A stretch of DNA of 64,000 nt from Fluviicoccus keumensis (lineage in GTDB: Bacteria; Pseudomonadota; Gammaproteobacteria; Pseudomonadales; Moraxellaceae): positions 62,001 through 126,000 of the forward strand of contig NZ_SHKX01000011.1 of the NCBI RefSeq assembly GCF_004217445.1, in the 5' to 3' direction. Each line of letters begins with the position of its first letter. Positions within the stretch are counted from its first letter, which is position 1. The translations under genes and the position numbers were made by a program. Under the pieces are notes generated by a model that ran no database searches, was not told the DNA's origin, and was given only the letters and a program-made list of their open reading frames with translations. This document shows, in pieces, positions 28,482-37,397 of this stretch.

Positions 28482-29725
28482 CGGCCTCACTGCCATCCCG
28501 GTTGGCCATTATTGGAACCCTGTACATAGCACAGGGTTTGCCTACCGGTATCTATAACCAGGCCCTGCCGGCCATTTTGCGTTCGCATGGGGTATCGCTG
28601 CAGGTCATCGGCTTTACGGCGCTGCTGGCATTGCCTTGGGTACTGAAGGTGTTCTGGTCGCCGTGGGTGGATCGCTGGCATCATCCCCGCTTGGGCAAGG
28701 CCCGAAGCTGGATTCTCCCTTTGCAGCTGTTGTGCGTGATCCTCGTGTCGTCAGTTGCCATGTTCGATCCCGAGCGGTTGTCAACAACAGCGGGACTGAC
28801 TGTATTTTTCCTGATGATGTTTCTGTTGAATCTGCTGGCGGCGACACAGGATATTGCGACCGATGGTCTGGCGGTGCGTACGCTGGCGCGGCACGAGCGG
28901 GCTGCGGGCAACAGTGTGCAGGTTGCCGGCTATCGGTTGGGATTATTGGTGGGCGGCGGCTTTCTGCTTTACCTGCTGGGGGCCTGGAGCTGGACGGGCG
29001 CCTTCCTGCTGGTTTCCGCACTCTTGCTGTTATTGACGCTCCCCATCGCGATCTATCGCGAGCCGGTTTCGGAGCCTGCCAGCACCCTGATGTCCTCCGG
29101 ATACCTCAGCACGTTTCGTGACTTTGTCCGCGTCCCGGGTTTCAAATCCTGGCTGGGGGTGCTGCTTACCTACAAAGTGGCGGATGGCTTTGGTTCGGCC
29201 ATGGTTAAGCCGATGCTGGTGGATATGGGGTTTAATTTGAAGCAGTTGGGGCTGCAGATCACCATTATCGGCTCGGCGGCCACGATTGGCGGCGCAGTCC
29301 TGGGCGGGTGGTTGACGGCGCGTTGGGGGCGTTACCCCGCCATGATGGCCTTTGGATTGCTGCAGGCGTTGGGGTTGGGCGCATACGCCTGCCTGTCCTT
29401 CGGGTGGCGGCATGGCGGAGGGGTGGAGCCCTTCCTGGTATACGGCATCAATGCGCTGGAGCATCTGGCGACCGGGCTGGCTACCGTGGCATTGCTGACG
29501 GTCGTCATGGATCACAGCCGTCATCAGCATGCAGGCGCTGACTTCACGCTTCAGGTAAGCATTCTGGCGATGTCCGGCGGCTTGGCGCATTTGTTGGCGG
29601 GTTTCGTGGCGGCCCAGGCGGGCTATACGGCCTACTATCTCTTGGCGATGACGATCGGGATCCTACTGTTGTGGCCGGTAGTGCAGTGGGGAAGGGATGT
29701 CGAACGCGCGGGGCGGGCGGTATAA
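28478..29725 (+). CDS. MFS transporter of the AmpG / RhtX-FptX type
   Basis: The 415-residue protein has 12 predicted membrane helices. The start MTASLPSRLAIIGTLYIAQG followed by LPTGIYNQALPAILRSHGVS, the loop after helix 2 (LKVFWSPWVDRW) and the ATQDIATDGLAVR segment are typical of the AmpG-like MFS group, which includes muropeptide permease AmpG and the siderophore uptake permeases RhtX and FptX. There is no siderophore gene nearby, so the substrate is open. Translationally coupled to purU through ATGA, though no functional link is known. Confidence 0.8.
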   Translation: MTASLPSRLAIIGTLYIAQGLPTGIYNQALPAILRSHGVSLQVIGFTALLALPWVLKVFWSPWVDRWHHPRLGKARSWILPLQLLCVILVSSVAMFDPERLSTTAGLTVFFLMMFLLNLLAATQDIATDGLAVRTLARHERAAGNSVQVAGYRLGLLVGGGFLLYLLGAWSWTGAFLLVSALLLLLTLPIAIYREPVSEPASTLMSSGYLSTFRDFVRVPGFKSWLGVLLTYKVADGFGSAMVKPMLVDMGFNLKQLGLQITIIGSAATIGGAVLGGWLTARWGRYPAMMAFGLLQALGLGAYACLSFGWRHGGGVEPFLVYGINALEHLATGLATVALLTVVMDHSRHQHAGADFTLQVSILAMSGGLAHLLAGFVAAQAGYTAYYLLAMTIGILLLWPVVQWGRDVERAGRAV

Positions 29726-29758
29726 TGCCGGCTGTCCCATCTGAGCCGTAATGACGCC

Positions 29759-30001
29759 ATGACCGCCACCGACGACAGCGTAAACCACACCCTGGACGCC
29801 CGCGGGCTGAATTGCCCGGAGCCGGTGATGTTGCTGCATAAGACGGTGCGCGGCATGAAAAGCGGTGAACTGGTTGAGGTCCTGGCGACCGATCCGTCCA
29901 CCGAGCGTGATATTCCCAAGTTCTGCAACTTTCTGCGCCATGAGCTGGTTTCGCAGTCCCGTCGCAATACGGAATACATTTACGTCATCCGCAAGGGTTG
30001 A
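29759..30001 (+). CDS. tusA: TusA-family sulfur carrier protein
   Basis: The 80-residue protein has the family's CPxP motif in LDARGLNCPEPVMLLHKT, with Cys19 as the persulfide carrier, and the two-layer alpha/beta pattern. TusA passes sulfur from IscS to TusBCD-E for 2-thiouridine in tRNA, and to molybdenum cofactor pathways. tusBCD-E are not in the window. It is 33 bases after the MFS gene and convergent with the MATE gene one base away. Confidence 0.94.
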   Translation: MTATDDSVNHTLDARGLNCPEPVMLLHKTVRGMKSGELVEVLATDPSTERDIPKFCNFLRHELVSQSRRNTEYIYVIRKG

Positions 30002-30002
30002 G

Positions 30003-31361
30003 TCAGGACCAGCGTTTCTCCAGCTGGCGCAGGCGTTTGGCCAGTTGCCAATTCAGCAACAGGCAAGCCGTCCCCAGGCCCACCACCAGGCCCGTCCAGA
30101 AACCATGAGCCCCCAAGGGGGCATCTGTCCATAAACGGGTCATTCCCAGGCTGTAGCCAACCGGCATGGCTATCACCCAATAGGCGATCAACGTCAGCAC
30201 CATGGGGCTGCGGGTATCCTGTATGCCGCGCAGACAACCTGCCGCCCCGACTTGCAGGGCGTCAAAGACCTGATACGCCGCGGCATACAACAACAGGCCC
30301 GCCGCAAGCTGACGCACCGCCGGGTCAGTGGAATAAACGACGGTGATGTCATCCCGAAAACTCACAATCAACATCGCTGACAGGCAGGCCATGCCAGTGG
30401 CCAGCATCAGCCCGGTCTGGCGGACCTGACGGATGGCCGGCCAGTCATGACGGCCAAAGGCTTGTCCGGTGCGAATGGTCATGCTGATGGCCAGGCTGAG
30501 CGGCACCATGAACAATAGCGAGGTCACCGACATACTGACCTGGTGCGCCGCAACAACCTGTTCCCCCAGCGGGCTGACCAGCAGGGCGACCAGCGAGAAG
30601 ACACTGACCTCGAAAAAAATGGCAATGCCGATGGGCAGGCCCAAGGCAAAGATATGGCGGATACGCGGCCATTCCGGACGAGGACGTTCCTGCAGGATGC
30701 GGAAGCGTTCGTACGGCTTGGCGTACATGACCCAGCTTAACAGCACCAGCATCAGTGCGAACATGACAACTGCGGTAGCCCAACCGCAGCCGGCGCCGCC
30801 CATGGCGGGCAGGCCGAATTTGCCATGGATGAAAACATGGTTGACCGGGATGTTCAGCAATACGCCCAGGACGCTGATAATCATCACGGGCCGGGTTTGG
30901 CCCAGCGCCTCACTGTAATAGCGCAGGGCGCAGAATATCGCCACCGGCGGCATTCCCCAGGCTATCCCCTGCAGGTACAGGCGGGTCGGGGCTTGCAGAT
31001 GGGCCGGAACCGCCAGCAAGTCAAAAGCCATCGGCGTCAGGCGCAGCAGGATCATGCCGATAAGTCCGCAGATCAGGCCGACCCAAAGGGATTGATGGAC
31101 AATGTGCGCGACCTCCGGATGCCTGCCCGCGCCATAGGCGGCGGCGACCAGCGGCGTTGTGGCCATGACGGTGCCTGAAATGAGCAGGAACACCGGGAGC
31201 CATAGACCCGAGCCGATGGCGACTGCCGCCAGATCGAGCGGAGAGACCTGCCCGGCCATGATCGTGTCGACAAAGCCGTAACCCGCTTGCGCCAGTTGGG
31301 TGATCAGGATGGGACCCATCAGGATCAGCAGTTGCTTGAGTTCGTGTTGCCAGCGCGCCAT
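30003..31361 (-). CDS. MATE-family multidrug/cation antiporter (NorM-like)
   Basis: The 452-residue inner-membrane protein has 12 helices in two pseudo-repeats, with ILMGPILITQLAQAGYGFVD and TIMAGQVSPLDLAAVAIGSG in helix 1-2 and PLVAAAYGAG as in NorM/MdtK exporters, which expel cationic drugs using Na+ or H+. The ATG at 31361 has GGAG upstream and begins right before helix 1; the longer frame to 31556 would add 65 non-conserved residues. It is divergent from the glutaryl-CoA dehydrogenase gene. Confidence 0.93.
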   Translation of the reverse strand: MARWQHELKQLLILMGPILITQLAQAGYGFVDTIMAGQVSPLDLAAVAIGSGLWLPVFLLISGTVMATTPLVAAAYGAGRHPEVAHIVHQSLWVGLICGLIGMILLRLTPMAFDLLAVPAHLQAPTRLYLQGIAWGMPPVAIFCALRYYSEALGQTRPVMIISVLGVLLNIPVNHVFIHGKFGLPAMGGAGCGWATAVVMFALMLVLLSWVMYAKPYERFRILQERPRPEWPRIRHIFALGLPIGIAIFFEVSVFSLVALLVSPLGEQVVAAHQVSMSVTSLLFMVPLSLAISMTIRTGQAFGRHDWPAIRQVRQTGLMLATGMACLSAMLIVSFRDDITVVYSTDPAVRQLAAGLLLYAAAYQVFDALQVGAAGCLRGIQDTRSPMVLTLIAYWVIAMPVGYSLGMTRLWTDAPLGAHGFWTGLVVGLGTACLLLNWQLAKRLRQLEKRWS

Positions 31362-31488
31362 GCCATGCTCCGGAGAAGGTCGACAGTGTACCAAGAAGAC
31401 CGGAGTTGTCATCGCGGCGACATCCCAATCTTGGTAATCGGCGCAACGGGCGCTAGACTGCGAGCCTGACTGACGGAGGGTAACCGAC

Positions 31489-32670
31489 ATGGCGACGCAC
31501 AAGCTGGCTCTGGGCCAATGGGACGATGTACTGCAGCTCGATACGCTGCTGACCACGGAAGAGCGGCAAATCCGCGATGCCGCCCATGCGTATTGCCAGG
31601 AGCGATTGGCGCCGCGGGTGCGCGAGGCCTTCCGGCACGAGGTATTTCATCGTGACATCATGACGGAAATGGGCGCGTTGGGTTTTCTGGGCTGTACGCT
31701 GGACGGTTATGGCTGCGCGGGCCTGAATTATGTCAGCTATGGCCTGGTGGCGCGTGAAGTGGAGCGGGTCGATTCCGGCTACCGTTCGGCGATGAGCGTG
31801 CAGTCCAGCCTGGTGATGTACCCGATCCATGCTTTTGGGTCCGAGGCGCAAAAGCAAAAATACCTGCCTCGGCTCGCCACAGGTGAATGGGTGGGGTGCT
31901 TTGGTCTGACCGAACCTGATCAGGGCTCTGACCCGGCGGGCATGAAGACCCGCGCCCGGCGCAGCGAAGGCGGCTGGGTGCTTAACGGCAGCAAGATGTG
32001 GATCACCAACTCCCCGATTGCCGATGTTTTTGTGGTGTGGGCGCGCAATGAGGACGGCAAGATCAATGGCTTCATCCTGGACAAGGGAATGAAGGGGTTG
32101 TCTGCTCCGAAGATTGAGGGGAAGTTCAGCCTGCGCGCCTCCGTCACCGGCGAGATCGTGATGGATAATGTGTTTGTGCCGGAAGAAAACCGTCTGCCCG
32201 AGGCCAACAGCATCGCCGCGCCGTTTGCCTGCCTGAATCGCGCCCGCTATGGCATCGGCTGGGGATCGATGGGAGCGGCGGAGGCCTGTTTCCATGCTGC
32301 CCGACGCTACACTGTCGAGCGCTTGCAGTTTGGCAAGCCGTTGGCCGCCAACCAGCTGGTGCAGAAGAAACTGGCCGATATGATGTCCGAAATCGCTCTG
32401 GGCCTGAATGCGGCGCTCACGGTCGGTCGGGCGATGGATAACGGAACGGCCAGCGCCGAAATGATATCCCTGATCAAGCGTAACAACTGCGGCAAGGCGA
32501 TCGAGATCGCCCGTGTCGCCCGTGACATGCATGGCGGCAACGGGGTTTCCGATGAGTACGGCGTCATCCGCCATATGCTCAATCTGGAGGCGGTCAACAC
32601 ATACGAGGGTACGCATGACATTCATGCCCTGATTCTGGGGCGGTTGATCACCGGTATCCCGGCGTTCTAA
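31489..32670 (+). CDS. gcdH: acyl-CoA dehydrogenase, probable glutaryl-CoA dehydrogenase
   Basis: The 393-residue FAD enzyme of the acyl-CoA dehydrogenase fold shows FGLTEPDQGSDPAGMKTRAR, GSKMWITNSPIADVFVVWAR, RYGIGWGSMGAAEACFHAAR and, near the end, NTYEGTHDIHALILGRLITG with the catalytic Glu. The SGYRSAMSVQSSLVMYPIHA segment with its Arg is typical of glutaryl-CoA dehydrogenase, which oxidises and decarboxylates glutaryl-CoA to crotonyl-CoA in lysine, tryptophan and glutarate breakdown. A GGAGGG site precedes the ATG. The MaoC hydratase gene 88 bases downstream would suit hydration of the crotonyl-CoA product. Confidence 0.93.
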   Translation: MATHKLALGQWDDVLQLDTLLTTEERQIRDAAHAYCQERLAPRVREAFRHEVFHRDIMTEMGALGFLGCTLDGYGCAGLNYVSYGLVAREVERVDSGYRSAMSVQSSLVMYPIHAFGSEAQKQKYLPRLATGEWVGCFGLTEPDQGSDPAGMKTRARRSEGGWVLNGSKMWITNSPIADVFVVWARNEDGKINGFILDKGMKGLSAPKIEGKFSLRASVTGEIVMDNVFVPEENRLPEANSIAAPFACLNRARYGIGWGSMGAAEACFHAARRYTVERLQFGKPLAANQLVQKKLADMMSEIALGLNAALTVGRAMDNGTASAEMISLIKRNNCGKAIEIARVARDMHGGNGVSDEYGVIRHMLNLEAVNTYEGTHDIHALILGRLITGIPAF

Positions 32671-32758
32671 TCTTCAACGCCGGCCATGCCAAGCTCGTGT
32701 CCTCTGCCATTCCGGCCGGGTAGCCGGCCCCATTCTTACAATAACAGGCTGAAAAATA

Positions 32759-33217
32759 ATGACGGATATGCTGGAAAACCTGACGTTTGACGAGCTGGCC
32801 GTTGGCCAGGGCGGTTCCCTGTCCCGAACGCTGACCGCGGCCGATATCCATGACTTCGCCCGCGTATCCGGTGATGTCAATCCCGCGCATCTGGATGCGG
32901 CCTATGCCGCCGCAACGCCCTTCAAAGTCGTGATTGGCCACGGCATGTGGAGCGGGGCGCTGATCTCCTGCCTGCTGGGCACGCGGTTTCCCGGGCCGGG
33001 CACCATCTATCTGGAACAGACCTTGAAGTTTCACCGGCCGGTGCATGTCGGTGATACGGTAACAGTCACCCTGACCGTCCTGGAAAAGGAAGAGCGCCGG
33101 AAGAAAGTCGTCCTGGATTGCCAGGTCGCCAATCAGGACGGTGTCGTCGTGGTTAGTGGTCAGGCGACGGTCATGGCGCCAACCGTGAAAGTCGTGATCC
33201 CGCGTCCCGAGCTCTGA
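32759..33217 (+). CDS. MaoC-like (R)-specific enoyl-CoA hydratase
   Basis: The 152-residue hot-dog-fold protein has the hydratase-2 motif in ARVSGDVNPAHLDAAYAA (Asp and His of the catalytic pair) and VIGHGMWSGALIS. PhaJ-type enzymes convert crotonyl-CoA and related enoyl-CoAs to (R)-3-hydroxyacyl-CoA, linking beta-oxidation to polyhydroxyalkanoate. It follows gcdH and may share its transcript, though the gap of 88 bases leaves room for a separate promoter. No pha genes are in the window. Confidence 0.9.
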   Translation: MTDMLENLTFDELAVGQGGSLSRTLTAADIHDFARVSGDVNPAHLDAAYAAATPFKVVIGHGMWSGALISCLLGTRFPGPGTIYLEQTLKFHRPVHVGDTVTVTLTVLEKEERRKKVVLDCQVANQDGVVVVSGQATVMAPTVKVVIPRPEL

Positions 33218-33356
33218 TTGCACTCCTGATACGGTGTACTCTGGCCTTTTTCTTGCTTCCCTGACGATAAGCCCGTAAATCCGGGATTGTCCGGCCAATG
33301 TCTGCGGTTTTTGCGGCGGGCATGATACGATTTCGCCCCGTTTTTGTGCATGTCTC

Positions 33357-34718
33357 ATGGAGAGTCCCGTGACGGTCTACGTTCCCCCGGCTCCGAACGC
33401 CCCCCGCAACGAAATCCCGTCTGTCCGTATGGAGACCGGTAGTCTGTTGTTGCCAATCCATCCCGAGCGCGACCGGTTGTTCAACGAACTGCATACGCGG
33501 CCGTTCCCGGTGCTGGAGCAAGGCTCCCGGGTGTCACAGGTCGCTTTGCTGCATGGTGGGCGGGATGTCTCGGCTGAATATGCGCATATCCGCATTCTCT
33601 GCGAACGGTACTCCATTTTGCCGCCCTCGCCGGGGTCGTCCTGCTATTACCAGAACTTCGGCGGTTTCGAGCTGCGTTGGGAAAGGCATACCGAATTCTC
33701 CACCTACACCTTCATTCACCGTGTTGACGGGCCCGAGCCGTTCCAGCGCACTGGGCTGTCGCTGCTGCCGCCAGGCTGGTTGGCGGAGTTGCCGGGGGAA
33801 GTGATCAGCGGCCTGCATATCGAAATCCACGCCATGCCGGAGCCGGAGCCGGTTGCCGATGTACTGCGGCATTATTTCGAAGGGCAACGCCTGGTCAGTT
33901 CTTGGGTGATCGACAAGAAGGCGCGGCTGTGGACAGCCTACCGGATCCACAACGACGGTCTGGGGCGAATTCTGGTGCTGAACAAGGGTCTGAACCCCTG
34001 CCAGCTGGGCCGTCTGGTGCGTCGTCTGCTGGAGCTGGAAACCTACCGCATGATGGTGTTGCTGGCTTTCCCGATGGCGCGTTCCATCGCTCCCGAAGTG
34101 GCAGGCATGGATTCGCAACTGGCGGTGATCAATGAACAGATCAACGCCATTCGGGGCCTGGATGACGAACGTCGGCTGCTGGGGCAATTGTCCACATTGG
34201 CAGCCCGGATCGAGCATCTGCGTTCCGAGACCAATTTCCGTTTCTCCGCAGCCCGCGCCTATTACGAGTTGGTGCTAAGCCGTCTGGAAGAGCTGCGCGA
34301 GCAGGAAGAGCCGGGCATGCAGACCTTCAACGAGTTCTTGCCCCGTCGTCTGACCCCGGCTTTCCGCACTTGCGAGGCGGTCAGCGGCCAACTGGATAAC
34401 TTGTCCAAGCGGATTGACCGCGCCAGCGAACTGCTGCGCACCCGCGTAGACCTGACACTGGAGGCGCAAAACCAGGATCTCTTGCAGTCCATGAATCAGC
34501 GCAGCCAGATGCAGCTGCAGTTGCAGCAGGCGGTGGAAGGGCTGTCGGTGGTGGCGATCAGTTATTACCTGGTGGGACTGGTGAAATACATGGCCGGTTC
34601 GTTGGCGGAAATGGGCTGGCTGAGCCACCCGGAACTGGTGGTGGGGTTGTCGGTGCCGGTGTGTGCGGGGCTGGTCTGGCGCGGTGTTCATCGCTTGCGC
34701 AAAGGTTTGCAAGGCTGA
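33357..34718 (+). CDS. DUF3422 family membrane-anchored protein
   Basis: The 453-residue protein matches the DUF3422 family: HPERDRLFNELHTRPFPVLE near the start, EYAHIRILCERYSILPPSPG, long helical and coiled middle (about 240-390), and a C-terminal hydrophobic segment pair near 400-440 (VVAISYYLVGLVKYMAGSLA and LVVGLSVPVCAGLVW). Function of the family is unknown; it is common in Proteobacteria and thought to be membrane-bound. The ATG at 33357 has no ribosome site, while the in-frame GTG at 33369 follows GGAGAG by four bases, so the true start may be four codons later. A terminator follows. Confidence 0.85.
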   Translation: MESPVTVYVPPAPNAPRNEIPSVRMETGSLLLPIHPERDRLFNELHTRPFPVLEQGSRVSQVALLHGGRDVSAEYAHIRILCERYSILPPSPGSSCYYQNFGGFELRWERHTEFSTYTFIHRVDGPEPFQRTGLSLLPPGWLAELPGEVISGLHIEIHAMPEPEPVADVLRHYFEGQRLVSSWVIDKKARLWTAYRIHNDGLGRILVLNKGLNPCQLGRLVRRLLELETYRMMVLLAFPMARSIAPEVAGMDSQLAVINEQINAIRGLDDERRLLGQLSTLAARIEHLRSETNFRFSAARAYYELVLSRLEELREQEEPGMQTFNEFLPRRLTPAFRTCEAVSGQLDNLSKRIDRASELLRTRVDLTLEAQNQDLLQSMNQRSQMQLQLQQAVEGLSVVAISYYLVGLVKYMAGSLAEMGWLSHPELVVGLSVPVCAGLVWRGVHRLRKGLQG

Positions 34719-34792
34719 GGAAGATGGAGTGCGCCCGTCAGCCGCGTGGCGCACGACTTTCGCGAGTGGACGAGTGGAATTGCCGGCAATAA

Positions 34793-34822
34793 AAAAGCCG
34801 CTTTGTTAAAAGCGGCTTTTTT
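34793..34822. terminator. bidirectional terminator after the DUF3422 gene and tRNA-Asn
   Basis: Arms GCCGCTTT (34797-34804) and AAAGCGGC (34809-34816) with a GTTA loop and A/T runs on both sides; it ends the DUF3422 message and, on the minus strand, tRNA-Asn. Confidence 0.92.
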
Positions 34823-34827
34823 GGATT

Positions 34828-34903
34828 TGGCTCCCTGACCTGGGCTCGAACCAGGGACACACGGATTAACAGTCCGTTGCTCTACCGACTGAGCTATCAG
34901 GGA
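34828..34903 (-). tRNA. tRNA-Asn (anticodon GTT)
   Basis: The 76-base minus-strand gene starts TCCCTGA and ends TCAGGGA-G-CCA, with D-arm GCTCAGTCGGTAGAGC, anticodon stem CGGAC-TGTTAAT-CCG bearing GTT, and T-arm GGTTCGAGCC. The CCA end is encoded. It stands alone, not in a cluster. Confidence 0.97.
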
Positions 34904-34921
34904 ATGCTTCGGTAGGGCGGT

Positions 34922-34949
34922 ATTCTAGAGGTTTTTTTTCAGGGGTCAA
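34922..34949 (-). promoter_or_regulatory. sigma70 promoter of tRNA-Asn
   Basis: On the minus strand TTGACC (34944-34949) and TAGAAT (34922-34927) are 16 bases apart, followed by a GC-rich discriminator ACCGCCC, as in stable RNA promoters under stringent control. The tRNA begins 18 bases past the -10. Confidence 0.8.
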
Positions 34950-35062
34950 GGGCTGGAACTGATTGATTGCCCGAATTATGTGCACATGGATGCGGTCGCG
35001 GATTATTCCCACCGGCAAGCCCGGATCGGGTGGAGTCGGCTCCGTGCGATCCGGGGAAAAGC

Positions 35063-35980
35063 TTATTGCGTGGTCAGTTGAAAACCCTGCTTGGGAAAGT
35101 GCAAGTGCAGGTTGCCCAGCTCGGCGTCGTGGCGGGCCAGAATCCAGGTGGTAGCGGTAGCTCCAGCCAAAATGCCGTCCGTGGGGATCTGCCCGTAATC
35201 ATTGGGCGCGATGCGCATGCGGCTGCCGATCAGCGGATCCTGGCGGTGCTCGGCGGGGATGGGGCGCGGCGCAGCCTTTCCGGCGATCTCCAGTGCGGCT
35301 TCGGCGGTGATCTCCCAACGGTCGCCATGCCCAAAGGCTTTCATCCGTTCCATCCATGCCAGCGTGCGCGGGTAGCCGCGCAGCAGCGGCGACTCTGCCA
35401 GTTCGTGGATAAACCACAAGCTGTGGTAGGTAGAGAAGTCGGCATGCGTAGGGACGGTGCCGAACAGGAAGTCGCCGGAGAGCTTCTGTTCCACATCGGC
35501 GAGATGCTGTTTGACACGCGGCTTTGCCTGCAATGGGCTGATGGCGCGGACGCGGGCTTTGCGTCCCATGTTGATGCGGTCCCAGAGGAAGCGGCCAATA
35601 TCCACCAGCGACATGGACTCCCAGACCTTGCGGTTCAGTGTCGGCGTGCCGGCGGCGAACAGGCAGGCGAAGAAAACGGTCAGGTCGACCTCGGCGACAT
35701 AGGCCTGCATCTCCGGCGTGCCGTTTTCCAGCGCCAGTTCCGGCTTGCCGGAGAGGGAGGCGATTTCAGCGGTAATGGTGCGCGAATCGCAGAAGATGTC
35801 CGCGCCGATCTGCGCCACCGGAATCTTGCGGTAACCACCCGCCAGCCGCGCCAGCAAGGGACGAGGCGGCATTTCCCGCGTGATGACGGACTGCCAGCTG
35901 AGGCCGGTATAGCCCAGCATGGCGCGGATTTTTTCCGAGAAGGGGGACATGGGGTAATGATGCAGGATCAGGTCGGCCAT
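35063..35980 (-). CDS. glutathione S-transferase family protein
   Basis: The 305-residue protein has a thioredoxin-fold GST N-terminal domain (LILHHYPMSPFSEKIRAMLG, KIPVAQIGADIFCDSRTIT) and a helical C-terminal domain to about 240 (HADFSTYHSLWFIHEL), with a longer tail (241-305) than usual. GSTs conjugate or reduce electrophiles using glutathione. The Ser-Pro-Phe-Ser at residues 12-15 replaces the Cys motif. The ATG at 35980 is preferred to the GTG before it. It is not obviously linked to its neighbours. Confidence 0.88.
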   Translation of the reverse strand: MADLILHHYPMSPFSEKIRAMLGYTGLSWQSVITREMPPRPLLARLAGGYRKIPVAQIGADIFCDSRTITAEIASLSGKPELALENGTPEMQAYVAEVDLTVFFACLFAAGTPTLNRKVWESMSLVDIGRFLWDRINMGRKARVRAISPLQAKPRVKQHLADVEQKLSGDFLFGTVPTHADFSTYHSLWFIHELAESPLLRGYPRTLAWMERMKAFGHGDRWEITAEAALEIAGKAAPRPIPAEHRQDPLIGSRMRIAPNDYGQIPTDGILAGATATTWILARHDAELGNLHLHFPKQGFQLTTQ

Positions 35981-36092
35981 CACGGCTCCGGGAATGGGGA
36001 TGGAAAGGAATTATAGGAGGAATGGTAAGGGATACCGCTACTGGACAAGCCGGAAAAACGTCGGTCTGTTCCGGATACTGAGACAGCTAATA

Positions 36093-36116
36093 AAAAGGGG
36101 CCATCCGGCCCCTTTC
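36093..36116 (-). terminator. terminator downstream of the aspartate aminotransferase gene
   Basis: On the minus strand arms AAAGGGGCC and GGCCCCTTT enclose a GGAT loop, followed by TTTTTA. It lies 18 bases past the aminotransferase stop. Confidence 0.85.
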
Positions 36117-36133
36117 AGCGAGCAGCGGCGTGA

Positions 36134-37318
36134 TCAGCCCTCGATCGCCTTCTTGATGCGGCCAATGGCGTCTTCCAGCACCTTCATGCTGGTGGCGTAG
36201 GAAATACGCATATGGCCGTCCAGACCAAAGGCGGAACCCGGCACCACGGCGACACCGACGGTGTTCAGCAGCAGGTCGGCGAATTCCAGGTCGTTCTTCA
36301 GGCCCAGCTTGGCAATGGCGCCTTCGACGTTGCAGAAGGCGTAGAACGCGCCGTCAGCAGCGGAGCAGGAGACACCGGCGATCTGGTTCAGCGCGCCGAC
36401 CACATAGTCATGACGCTCCTTGAAGGCCTTGACCATCGGCTGCAGCACGTCCTGCGGACCGTTCAGCGCGGCTTCGGCGGCGACCTGGGAGATGGAGGTC
36501 GGGTTGGACGTGGACTGCGACTGCACGTTCTTCATGGCGCCGATCAGCTTGGCCGGACCGGCGGCGTAGCCGATGCGCCAGCCGGTCATGGCATAGGCCT
36601 TGGACACGCCGTTGAGGACGATGGTGCGGTCGTACAGGTCCGGGGCGACGGTGACGATGTTCTCGAACTTCTCGGCGGTCCAGATGATGTGTTCGTACAT
36701 GTCATCGGTGGCGATCAGCACTTGCGGGTGCTTGCGCAGCACTTCCGCCAGCGCCAGCAGTTCGGCCTTGCTGTAGACCATGCCGGTCGGATTGGACGGC
36801 GAGTTCAGCACCAGCAGCTTGGTGTTGGGGGTGATGGCCTTTTCCAGCTGTTCAGCGGTGATCTTGTAGCCCTGCGACTGCGGGCACTCGATGCACACCG
36901 GGGTGGCGTCGGCGATCAGCACCATGTCCGGGTAGGACACCCAGTACGGCGCGGGGATGATGACTTCGTCGCCCTTGTTCAGGAAGGCGAGGGCGAGGTT
37001 GAAGAAGCTCTGCTTGCCGCCGCAGGACACCAGGATCTGGTTCGGGGCGTAGTCGAGGCCCTGGTCGCGCTTGAACTTGGCGATGATCGCCTTCTTCAGA
37101 CCGGGGGTGCCGTCGACGGCGGTGTACTTGGTGAAACCGCTCTCGATGGCCTTGATGGCGGCCGCCTTGATGTGTTCCGGGGTATCGAAGTCCGGCTCGC
37201 CGGCGCCCAGGCCGATAATGTCCTTGCCGGCAGCTTTCAGTTCAGCCGCCTTGTTGGTCACGGCCAGGGTGGGGGAGGGCTTGATGCTCAGTACGCGGTC
37301 GGAGAGACGAAGTTCCAC
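36134..37318 (-). CDS. aspartate aminotransferase, class I PLP-dependent (AspC/AatA type)
   Basis: The 394-residue cytosolic enzyme interconverts aspartate and 2-oxoglutarate with oxaloacetate and glutamate. It has IIGLGAGEPDFDTPEHIK, ISCG-like VSCGGKQSFFNLALAF, PYWVSYPDMV, NSPSNPTGMVYSKAEL, and the PLP lysine in NGVSKAYAMTGWRIGYAAG; the C-terminal Arg that binds the substrate carboxylate is in HMRISYATSM. The sequence is of the Ib type (AspC of thermophiles and alpha/beta/gamma proteobacteria), close to enzymes that also use prephenate. Divergent from uvrB. Confidence 0.93.
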   Translation of the reverse strand: MELRLSDRVLSIKPSPTLAVTNKAAELKAAGKDIIGLGAGEPDFDTPEHIKAAAIKAIESGFTKYTAVDGTPGLKKAIIAKFKRDQGLDYAPNQILVSCGGKQSFFNLALAFLNKGDEVIIPAPYWVSYPDMVLIADATPVCIECPQSQGYKITAEQLEKAITPNTKLLVLNSPSNPTGMVYSKAELLALAEVLRKHPQVLIATDDMYEHIIWTAEKFENIVTVAPDLYDRTIVLNGVSKAYAMTGWRIGYAAGPAKLIGAMKNVQSQSTSNPTSISQVAAEAALNGPQDVLQPMVKAFKERHDYVVGALNQIAGVSCSAADGAFYAFCNVEGAIAKLGLKNDLEFADLLLNTVGVAVVPGSAFGLDGHMRISYATSMKVLEDAIGRIKKAIEG

Positions 37319-37397
37319 GGGTCAACCTCTTGTTCATGATGATGTGACAACAGGTCTGGCATAATACCCGAAAATCCCGCCCGAAAAGAGTGAAAAG

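Noticed and set aside
34828..35062. tRNA-Asn as an integration site for a genomic island
   Set aside because: No integrase, no direct repeat of the tRNA 3' end and no composition change follow it; the next genes are ordinary chromosomal ones.
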